37,821 nucleotides of DNA from an uncultured Lachnospiraceae bacterium (GTDB lineage Bacteria > Bacillota > Clostridia > Lachnospirales > Lachnospiraceae), in the NCBI GenBank assembly GCA_910578405.1, contig CAJTQO010000036.1, positions 1 through 37,821 of the forward strand. Reading direction: 5' to 3'. The position numbers and the translations under genes are program-made. Of this stretch, positions 31,980-37,821 are shown piece by piece. Numbering within the stretch: the stretch's first letter is position 1; the number at the start of each line of letters is the position of its first letter. The notes below the pieces were generated by a model. It saw only the letters and a list, made by a program, of their open reading frames with translations, was not told the DNA's origin and did not search any database.

Positions 31980-32870
31980 TTATATGTCACTTATGCTTAA
32001 AAAGCATTTAATATGCTCTATAAATTTCTCCGCCGCCAGGCTAAACGGCTGGTTCCTTTTCCAGGCCACTGCGCTGTCTGCCTTCCATTCCGGGGACAAT
32101 GGGCGGCAGATTATTTTCTCCTTATCCCAAAAGCGCACAGCGCCTTCAATCACTATCGAATATGCCAATCCCTTCTGCACCATAAGGGCGCCGTTGGCGC
32201 TTAAATTACTGGTGAGCAGGACTTGCCCGCTTTGAAAAGAATCCCCGAACCAATGCAACAGTTCGCTCTGCACATTCAAACGTCTTGGCAAAATAAGAGG
32301 CTTATTTTCCAAATCTTTGGCGCTTATTGCCGCTTTTCCGGCCAAAAAATCATCCGGCCGCATTAAAACCACCCACCGCTCCATCCCCGCCAAACGGATA
32401 AACTCAAACTTTTCCATATCCACAGGCTCCAACAGTATCCCAATGTCCACCAGCCCTTTTTCCATCTGCTCTTTTATCAAATCCGCGTTCGCCGTAAAAA
32501 TATCATAACGGACAAGGGGATGCTTTTGCCGGAAAGACTCTATCATATCCGGCAAAATCTGTACAGCCGCCAATTCCCCGCAGCCCACCACAATCCTGCC
32601 TTCCACCAGTTCTTCCTGCTCAGCCAGTTCTTTCCCCGTCCGCTCAACCAAAGCCAAAATCTCCTCCGCCCGTCGCCGCAGCAAAATCCCTTCCTTTGTC
32701 AAAGTAATCTTCCTTGCGCCCCTGTGGAATAATTTTACGCCCACTTCTTCCTCCAACTGCAATAACTGCCTGCTCAATGTAGGCTGTGTAATATGTAAGG
32801 CTTCTGCCGCACGGTTGATTCCCCCTTCACGGACTACTGTAAGAAAATACCGAAGCACTCTGATTTCCAT
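31980..32870 (-). CDS. LysR-family transcriptional regulator
   Basis: A 296-residue regulator. The winged helix-turn-helix at 3-60 (FLTVVREGGINRAAEALHI, TQPTLSRQLLQLEEEVGVKL) is followed by a periplasmic-binding-protein-like effector domain from about 90. The sequence FHRGARKITLTKEG is typical. GGAGG seven bases before the ATG at 32870 fixes the start over the in-frame GTG/ATG-like extension to 32894. It has a consensus promoter. Neighbours suggest control of the MATE exporter or the reductases; the effector is unknown. Confidence 0.95.
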   Translation of the reverse strand: MEIRVLRYFLTVVREGGINRAAEALHITQPTLSRQLLQLEEEVGVKLFHRGARKITLTKEGILLRRRAEEILALVERTGKELAEQEELVEGRIVVGCGELAAVQILPDMIESFRQKHPLVRYDIFTANADLIKEQMEKGLVDIGILLEPVDMEKFEFIRLAGMERWVVLMRPDDFLAGKAAISAKDLENKPLILPRRLNVQSELLHWFGDSFQSGQVLLTSNLSANGALMVQKGLAYSIVIEGAVRFWDKEKIICRPLSPEWKADSAVAWKRNQPFSLAAEKFIEHIKCFLSISDI

Positions 32871-32958
32871 TCTAAAACCTCCAAACAATGACATTCACCT
32901 AACCGCACCAAACCAGCTTCCCTCTCCAGGCTGCCTGCCTCTCCCTGGGCCCTGTTTC

Positions 32959-32987
32959 ATTATAACAAAAGGCAGCTTCCCATACAA
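32959..32987 (-). promoter_or_regulatory. Promoter of the LysR regulator gene
   Basis: TTGTAT (32982-32987), 17 bases, TATAAT (32959-32964) on the minus strand. Confidence 0.75.
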
Positions 32988-33091
32988 TTGCCTATTATGC
33001 ATCCGGCCAAATAAGAACCGGATTCCTGGACGGAGGGATGCGCTTTGCGCCACCCTGAAGAGCTTAACGAAAATGACCTCAAAAATTCCTG

Positions 33092-33120
33092 TTGCATGTG
33101 AAAAACGCATACAGTAAAAT
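33092..33120 (+). promoter_or_regulatory. Promoter of the acyltransferase-domain gene
   Basis: TTGCAT (33092-33097), 17 bases, TAAAAT (33115-33120). The leader to the ATG at 33194 is about 68 bases. Confidence 0.7.
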
Positions 33121-33193
33121 GGGATTAGGAGGGCTACACTGGATAAGAAAACGAAACGGTTTAGAAAGCACAAAAAACAAAAGGAGTATTACA

Positions 33194-34012
33194 ATGGATT
33201 TATTAACACTTTGCAGCAAAATAAACCTGCAGCCTGAAATCAAAAACAAAGCGCTTTCTTTTGAAAAAGAATTTGACTTTAAAACGGTGGAAAAGCAGTT
33301 AAACGATTTCTCTGTCTATGAAAACATGAACAAAGCCAGGGCCGAATTGCAGACCATCCTTGGCGAAGATCCGGATAAAATAAAAATGCTTGCCTGTATG
33401 CTGAAAGCATCTGCCGTGGCCTATGAAACTTATCAGGAAAAAGGGATTCCTGATGAAATCTATGTTTCCACTATGAAGTGTTACACCCGCTTTATTGACG
33501 AAACCTTCCAAAGGACAGGCCGGCTTTTCTTTGACCGGGATTTCTGGACCACCCGTCAGGCGGGCTGTCATTTATTCCGAATCGGAGAACTGGAATACGA
33601 ACGCATAGAGAAGGATGGCCAGACAATCATCGAAATCCACATTCCTTCCGATGCCGATTTTTCCCCTTCGGCCGTTGATGAATCGTTGGAATGCGCCAAA
33701 AAGTTCTTCCGGGAATATTACCCGGAAGCAGAGGACTCGGAATACCGCTGCGATTCCTGGCTGTTAGACAGCCAGCTAAAGGGAATGTTAAAAGAAGGAA
33801 GCAATATCATCCACTTTCAGAATCGGTTTGAATTATTGGAAGAAGGAGAAGCCGGAACTGAATTTTTGGAGTGGGTGTTTCATAAAAACGATACGGGCGA
33901 CGCTGATTATGCAGAACTTCCCGAAGACACTTCCCTGCAGAGGAATATGAAAAAACATCTTCTCTCAGGCGGGGTTTTCCGAAGCGTACATGGAAGGATG
34001 AAAGAAAAGTAA
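33194..34012 (+). CDS. Acyltransferase-domain protein (NAT_N plus GNAT-like C-terminal domain)
   Basis: A 272-residue soluble protein. The helical first 120 residues (LNDFSVYENMNKARAELQTI and LACMLKASAVAYETYQEKGI) and the later FDRDFWTTRQAG, FRIGELEYE, IHIPSDADFSP and SWLLDSQL segments fit the two-domain acyltransferase family of Clostridia with a NAT_N domain and a GNAT-like C-terminal domain. The substrate is unknown. AAAAGGAG fixes the ATG at 33194; the in-frame start at 33092 would overlap the promoter. It is monocistronic and convergent with the EFR1 gene. The call comes from recalled family features, not a search. Confidence 0.68.
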   Translation: MDLLTLCSKINLQPEIKNKALSFEKEFDFKTVEKQLNDFSVYENMNKARAELQTILGEDPDKIKMLACMLKASAVAYETYQEKGIPDEIYVSTMKCYTRFIDETFQRTGRLFFDRDFWTTRQAGCHLFRIGELEYERIEKDGQTIIEIHIPSDADFSPSAVDESLECAKKFFREYYPEAEDSEYRCDSWLLDSQLKGMLKEGSNIIHFQNRFELLEEGEAGTEFLEWVFHKNDTGDADYAELPEDTSLQRNMKKHLLSGGVFRSVHGRMKEK

Positions 34013-34052
34013 AAGAAACGGCAGCGCGAAAGCGAAATGATCAGAGTCAAAA

Positions 34053-34153
34053 GAGGGGCTGTTGCAAAATAGCTGTTATATACAAAATATGGTATTCAGA
34101 ATGATAGAATTTCACCCATATATTGTATATAGGCTGCATTTTGCAATAGCCTC
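34053..34153. mobile_element. MITE-like hairpin element of about 100 bp
   Basis: Two arms of nearly 40 bases (from 34053 and up to 34153) are inverted copies of each other with a central loop of about 23 bases. The outer ends match at 15 of 18 positions (GGCTGTTGCAAAAT against GGCTATTGCAAAAT) and the inner arms at 15 of 16 (TATATACAAAATATGG). Similar GGCTGTTGCAAAAT termini occur on some insertion sequences. A T-rich tail after the right arm also lets it terminate the plus-strand gene. No clear target-site duplication is seen. Confidence 0.6.
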
Positions 34154-34165
34154 TTTCTATTTTGA

Positions 34166-34936
34166 TTATTTGCCTCTTTGATTATTTGCCTCCACAATTT
34201 CCATCAGCCCTATATGCGCATTATGGTACCGGGCGCCCGGGTTTTTTTCAGGTATGGTAAGCTGAATGGCATTTTTCGGACAGTGATGGATACATGCCAT
34301 ACACACCTGGCAGTTTTCCCCTGTATGCACTGCCTTCTGCCCCTCCAGGCAAATACATCCTGCCGGACAGACTCTTGCACAGATTTCACAGCCGATACAC
34401 TCATCTGTCACAACATAAAGCGGCTTCTTTACCGGCGCCCCAGCCGTTCTGTCAAGAAATGCCTGATGCCAGTCCCAATCCTCCTGTGACGCCGGCTGCT
34501 TATAACATACCCGGCCATCAATATCCGCTTTGATTGACGCCATATGCTCTTCCACCTTTTTCTCCGGATTTATGGCAATCTGCTCTTTCATGTCAAATCC
34601 TGGCAGAAAATTATCCACCATCATAATCGTATTGATATAATCGGCTTTTTTACCGCAGCTATCCAGAAAATTTTCCGCCAGTTCCGCCGCTCCTCCATGT
34701 ATCCGCCCATAAGTAAGGATAAGATAAAAATAAGCCGTATGAAATTCTGTTTTCTTCAAAAAATCTTTTACCATAGCCGGCATTTCATGTCCATATACAG
34801 GACAAACCACACCGATGGTTTCCGCATCAAATACCGGATGTTCCTGGCGGGAAGCCTGTGGAATGCTGATTCGTTCCCCATCCAGATATTTGGCTACATA
34901 CAGGCTGTTTCCTGTACCTGTAAAATAAAAGACCAT
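34166..34936 (-). CDS. EFR1-family ferredoxin/flavodoxin-like protein
   Basis: A 256-residue protein. The N-terminal flavodoxin-like half has the FMN phosphate loop YFTGTGNSLYVA and VCPVYGHEMPAM; the C-terminal half has two cluster motifs, CIGCEICARVCPAGCI and CQVCMACIHHCPKNAI, for 2x[4Fe-4S]. This is the EFR1 arrangement, a small electron carrier of anaerobes. GGGAG precedes the ATG. It lies 12 bases after the stop of the broken aldo/keto reductase, so the two probably formed one operon before the mobile element arrived, and its present promoter is unclear. Confidence 0.9.
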   Translation of the reverse strand: MVFYFTGTGNSLYVAKYLDGERISIPQASRQEHPVFDAETIGVVCPVYGHEMPAMVKDFLKKTEFHTAYFYLILTYGRIHGGAAELAENFLDSCGKKADYINTIMMVDNFLPGFDMKEQIAINPEKKVEEHMASIKADIDGRVCYKQPASQEDWDWHQAFLDRTAGAPVKKPLYVVTDECIGCEICARVCPAGCICLEGQKAVHTGENCQVCMACIHHCPKNAIQLTIPEKNPGARYHNAHIGLMEIVEANNQRGK

Positions 34937-34948
34937 CTCTATTCTCCC

Positions 34949-35122
34949 TTAATCGTGAATCTTTCTATGTACGCACATACGCACAAATTCCGGTTCAAAA
35001 TGTTTGGTGCGAGTATCCCCATACCCCATATCCAACGACGCAATCTTATTCATCTCTTCCTCCGTCAGTTCAAAATCCCATATATCAAAGTTCTCCTCAA
35101 TTCGTTCCCTGTGTGTCGGTAT
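34949..35122 (-). pseudogene. 3' remnant of an aldo/keto reductase gene cut by the mobile element
   Basis: On the minus strand, in frame to a TAA at 34949-34951, the sequence reads IPTHRERIEENFDIWDFEL, then TEEEMNKIASLDMGYGDTRT, ending VHRKIHD. This is the C-terminal end of the aldo/keto reductase family close to 2,5-diketogluconate reductases, where IPKSVHRERIEEN-type sequence follows the last barrel strand. About 260 residues upstream are missing and the coding frame runs straight into the recombinase gene, whose stop overlaps the remnant. The missing 5' part should lie at the other end of the element. Confidence 0.8.
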
Positions 35123-36857
35123 CATCATTGGAATACAAATCTCTTACCTCGGTATCATCATAGGAAAGCACATCTTGAACGTCTTTCGCTACATCTTTAC
35201 CAATTCGAGGCTTATAAGGCGATTTTGCATTGGTTTCACAAGTAATTCCTGTTTTATATACAAAAGTAATCTTATAAGGATTCATTTCACCATTATCGTC
35301 AGCACCGCCAACGATAATTTTTTCTACGATACTTTCAAATATCGTTCTGTCAAATTTTTCTAAGACTTGATTTTTCTCTAAAAGAGATTTAAAGTCTTTG
35401 ATACGTTTCTTTAGAGTGTTCTCACTTCCACGTTGTTTCTCAAACACATCACGTTCAGCAAGCAGCTTCTCGCTTCGTTCTCGAAATTCCTCCATTTTGG
35501 ATACATACGCATCCATCTCTATTTTATCGTCAAGCTGCATATCAAGCAGTTTTTTCTTTTTGCTTTCTATGCCTGTCAACTCCCTGTCAATGTCTAATAT
35601 TTTCTTTTCTATGGAGCTTTCACTTAAAGTCTTTTCCACCCTTTCAATAAATTCCTCTAACACCTCTTTATTATCACCACATAATAATTTGTAGGATTCA
35701 ACAAAGGCTTCCTCTATCATTGCTTCTGGAACCATTTTACTGTGTGGACAATACTTCTTACCTTTTTTATATCCTTTGATGCAATACCATACTATTTTTG
35801 CGTATTTAGTATTGCTGTGCCAATTTCCTCTGGTGTAGCTGGTTCCGCAAAAACCACACTCTATCATTCCGCTAAAAGCATACTTCCGGCTGTATTTTTC
35901 ACGTTTGCCCACTTCTGCGGATTGGTTCGGGTTGTGAACCTGCCTTCTTTTATTCAGCAGGGCATTCGCTGTATCAAATACTTCCTCTGAAACAATAGCT
36001 TCATGGTGATTTTTGATATAAAACTGATCTTCTTCTCCTAAGTTCGTCAAACGCCTTTTGGAAATCGGATCAACCGTATAAGTTTTTCCTAACCGGACAT
36101 CACCTTTATATTTCTCATTTCGTATGATGCCAAGCACTCCTGCCTGTCCCCATTCATTTCCATATTTTGTTTTGTATCCTTTGGCATTAAGTTCCTGACT
36201 AATCAGACGTGATCCAATCCCTTGCACATAGCGTTCAAAAATATATCTGACTATCTCCGCTTCCTCCGGGATTATTGCCAATGATTTTGTTTCGGGAATA
36301 TATTCATATCCCAAACAACCTTGAAAACCAACCAACTCTCCACGCTGCATTTTCATTTTTAAGCCTTTTTTTACATTGTCAGAAATATTCTCCACTTCCT
36401 GTTGTGCAACCGAGCTTAAGACTACAAGCAGAAGCTCACCGTCCATTGTAAGAGTGTTAATATTTTCATCTTCAAAAAAGACTGCAATATTATGTTCTTT
36501 CAACAACCTCACATATTTCAGAGTATCGAGCGTATTCCTTGCAAACCTTGAAATAGACTTTGTAATTATCATGTCTATCTTTCCTTCAACTGCATCGGAA
36601 ATCATTCGCTGAAAACCGTCACGTTTGGTTATCTGTGTTCCGGTAATGGCTTCATCAGCATACACCTCTGTCATGCACCACTCTTTTTTCTGATTGATAA
36701 GGTCTGTGTAATAACGTACCTGAGAACGATAACTGTTCAACTGATCTTCTGAATCGGTGCTTACCCTGCAATACGCCGCTACACGCAACCTTTCAATCGT
36801 TTTTCCTTTGGAGCGATCCACTCGATTAGATGTGGCTTTAATTACTTCTATTTCCAA
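35097..36857 (-). CDS. Large serine recombinase (integrase/resolvase type)
   Basis: A 586-residue site-specific recombinase. The catalytic domain starts RVAAYCRVSTDSEDQ with S33 as nucleophile, followed by DEAITGTQITKRDGFQRM and ITKSISRFARNT. The recombinase domain (GYKTKYGNEWGQAGVLGII) is next, then a zinc ribbon (CGFCGTSYTR, YCIKGYKKGKKYC) and a long coiled coil from about 410 to 500. This is the TndX/TnpX-like type that moves integrative elements without a target preference for tRNA genes. The start is TTG with AAGGTGGTGA upstream. Its C-terminal codons cross the boundary into the interrupted reductase gene. Codon use is AT-richer than its left neighbours. Confidence 0.94.
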   Translation of the reverse strand: MEIEVIKATSNRVDRSKGKTIERLRVAAYCRVSTDSEDQLNSYRSQVRYYTDLINQKKEWCMTEVYADEAITGTQITKRDGFQRMISDAVEGKIDMIITKSISRFARNTLDTLKYVRLLKEHNIAVFFEDENINTLTMDGELLLVVLSSVAQQEVENISDNVKKGLKMKMQRGELVGFQGCLGYEYIPETKSLAIIPEEAEIVRYIFERYVQGIGSRLISQELNAKGYKTKYGNEWGQAGVLGIIRNEKYKGDVRLGKTYTVDPISKRRLTNLGEEDQFYIKNHHEAIVSEEVFDTANALLNKRRQVHNPNQSAEVGKREKYSRKYAFSGMIECGFCGTSYTRGNWHSNTKYAKIVWYCIKGYKKGKKYCPHSKMVPEAMIEEAFVESYKLLCGDNKEVLEEFIERVEKTLSESSIEKKILDIDRELTGIESKKKKLLDMQLDDKIEMDAYVSKMEEFRERSEKLLAERDVFEKQRGSENTLKKRIKDFKSLLEKNQVLEKFDRTIFESIVEKIIVGGADDNGEMNPYKITFVYKTGITCETNAKSPYKPRIGKDVAKDVQDVLSYDDTEVRDLYSNDDTDTQGTN

Positions 36858-36924
36858 ACTCTAATCACCACCTTCGCTTTTTGTTGTTCTTTGATTAAGT
36901 TCCAATCAAATTATACATCAAGCA

Positions 36925-37083
36925 TTATGTATTTGCAAGCGAAAAATCGGCGATTATCCCATAATCTTCCATTAGCCTGTTTTTTATCTTTTGATATTCT
37001 TCTGTGCTTATCTTTTTTGCGGATAGTAACTGTTTCAGCATTGCTAATTGCATACTATATCTTAACAGTCTATCTTTTCCCAT
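36925..37083 (-). CDS. Small SHOCT-like helical protein upstream of the recombinase
   Basis: 52 residues. The second half (LKQLLSAKKISTEEYQKIKNR) has the form of a SHOCT domain: a short helix, a turn with I-S/T-x-E-E-Y/F and a second helix. Such proteins often stand next to recombinase genes in clostridial elements and may assist excision or DNA binding, which is unproven. AAAGGAGG six bases before the ATG at 37083 is a strong ribosome binding site and decides this start over the in-frame one at 37128. It is probably co-transcribed with the recombinase 67 bases on. Confidence 0.72.
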   Translation of the reverse strand: MGKDRLLRYSMQLAMLKQLLSAKKISTEEYQKIKNRLMEDYGIIADFSLANT

Positions 37084-37114
37084 GAAATTCCTCCTTTCCA
37101 ATTTTTCAATATCA

Positions 37115-37161
37115 TCTGCCAATGACAAATAAGAACCCTGTTCTTAGTTCTCATTGGCAGA
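37115..37161. promoter_or_regulatory. Nested inverted repeat upstream of the recombinase genes
   Basis: A perfect 11-bp outer repeat (TCTGCCAATGA at 37115-37125, TCATTGGCAGA at 37151-37161) encloses a second one (TAAGAAC-CCT-GTTCTTA). It lies just upstream of the SHOCT-like gene and may be an operator, an attenuator or a recombinase/excisionase site. Confidence 0.5.
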
Positions 37162-37283
37162 CAACTTTTTCAAAAAACACATACAGGTGACAGCTCATTA
37201 CACTGTCCACATCGGTATCGCACCGTCATTCTATATTGACCGAATAATCGGAAGTATCATTATCAAAGATATGCCTCATAGCC

Positions 37284-37454
37284 TCATGTAACTGCTACAC
37301 TTTTTGCCAGACATTTATCGCTCACTACCTTAGCTTCAATACCAGATTTCAATATTTCCTCGCATACACTTTCACACAAAAATGAAAGCAGGCAGCTCTT
37401 GGCGTGTCCGCATAGCGGCTCCGCATATCCCACACGTCCCGTATGTATTTGCAT
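37284..37454 (-). CDS. Possible 56-residue cysteine-rich ORF
   Basis: An uninterrupted ORF from ATG 37454 to TGA 37284 with five cysteines and a helical middle (CESVCEEILKSGIEAKVVSD). No ribosome binding site precedes the ATG, and I recognise no family. It could be a decayed fragment of a mobile-element gene. The surrounding 37162-37520 otherwise shows nothing I can name. Confidence 0.25.
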   Translation of the reverse strand: MQIHTGRVGYAEPLCGHAKSCLLSFLCESVCEEILKSGIEAKVVSDKCLAKSVAVT

Positions 37455-37520
37455 ATTCAATTTTCAAGGTTCAATCCGGCAGAAACCTTCCTGCCTGTTT
37501 TGGATAAAATCATTTCTGGA

Positions 37521-37604
37521 CTTGTCAGCCCAAAAAGCACATAAGCACTCTCCGTCTGCTATGAACGGTTCTGTAAAGATTATGTGCTTTAGCGGAATGA
37601 CAAG
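37521..37604 (-). terminator. Long-armed terminator-like structure after the partial gene
   Basis: A perfect 11-bp stem (AAAGCACATAA at 37534-37544, TTATGTGCTTT at 37580-37590) inside an outer 7-bp repeat (CTTGTCA at 37521, TGACAAG at 37598). On the minus strand a short T-run follows the inner stem, two bases after the stop of the partial gene's outer arm. Probably a terminator; the loop of 35 bases is long. Confidence 0.5.
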
Positions 37605-37605
37605 G

Positions 37606-37821
37606 TTAAATCTCCAGCTTATCGGGTCCGTATTTATGTATAATCTGCAATAAAATTTTCTTATGTACGCCCTCTGCCTGTCTGTAAATCTCGCACAATG
37701 TATCTAACTCGTCAGCGGAAAGAGTATTCACATATGGCTTGTAATCGTCCCCTATATAAATTCCTCCATCTCCGCCCTGCTTTGTATAAACCGGGAAGCC
37801 GGGGGATAAAGCCTGAATATC
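37606..37821 (-). CDS. C-terminal fragment of an unknown element-encoded protein
   Basis: The last 71 codons of a gene entering from the right edge, ending in TAA at 37606. The readable protein contains GFPVYTKQGG, GIYIGDDYKPYVNTLSADEL and a helical end IYRQAEGVHKKILLQIIHKY. I do not recognise the family; its place in the element suggests a conjugative-element accessory protein. Incomplete, so no function is assigned. Confidence 0.55.
   Translation of the reverse strand, partial: DIQALSPGFPVYTKQGGDGGIYIGDDYKPYVNTLSADELDTLCEIYRQAEGVHKKILLQIIHKYGPDKLEI

Larger units (their letters stand above)
35113..37821. mobile_element. End of an integrative element carrying a serine recombinase
   Basis: Boundaries: left near 35113-35128, where the truncated aldo/keto reductase begins; right beyond the window. 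Contents are the recombinase, a small SHOCT-like gene, structured intergenic DNA and part of another gene. The region is more AT-rich than the rest of the window. Confidence 0.75.

Noticed and set aside
35097..36857. Phage integrase of a prophage
   Set aside because: The domain layout is that of a large serine recombinase, but no phage structural gene is visible; an integrative element is more cautious.

Overview
The window looks like chromosome from a strictly anaerobic gut Firmicute, most likely a butyrate-forming Lachnospiraceae. The evidence is a thl-crt-hbd-bcd-etfB-etfA operon, oxygen-sensitive Fe-S and flavodoxin-type proteins, clostridial-type ribosome binding sites and a SpoVB-like flippase. 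Almost every gene lies on the minus strand. No tRNA, rRNA or CRISPR array was recognised.

Left part (1-6184, minus): the start of a MATE exporter, then a six-gene signalling island. In transcription order it holds two TerY-like von Willebrand A proteins, a PP2C phosphatase with a long helical tail, a Ser/Thr kinase, a membrane-anchored zinc ribbon, and a TerY-C-type zinc ribbon. This matches the 'TerY-P triad' (vWA + kinase + PP2C) known from comparative genomics, with extra parts and without TerC/TerD in the window. It is the best candidate for a poorly described system here.

Central metabolism (6347-14626): a small CmpB-type membrane protein on plus, then gap, pgk and tpiA on minus. Between gap and pgk lies an unusual 49-bp tandem array made of copies of the last codons of gap. 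Next comes nifS-nifU-hypoxanthine-DNA glycosylase-mnmA-PHP phosphatase, an operon combining sulfur transfer, tRNA thiolation, DNA repair and a histidinol-phosphatase-like enzyme.

Middle (14820-21370): a SpoVB-like flippase and a C_GCAxxG_C_C protein on plus; an MBL hydrolase, mtnA and a PiT phosphate transporter on minus; and a bile-salt-hydrolase-like gene on plus.

Redox part (21423-34936): the butyryl-CoA operon, with a Rex-like operator at its promoter that matches one at the gap promoter. It is followed by two aldo/keto reductases (one with a MerR-type 19-bp-spacer promoter), a MATE exporter, a LysR regulator, a NAT-type acyltransferase and an EFR1 ferredoxin/flavodoxin protein.

Right end (about 35113-37821): a more AT-rich mobile element with a large serine recombinase. 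Its end interrupts an aldo/keto reductase gene, of which only the 3' 55 or so codons survive beside the EFR1 gene. The element continues past the window edge.
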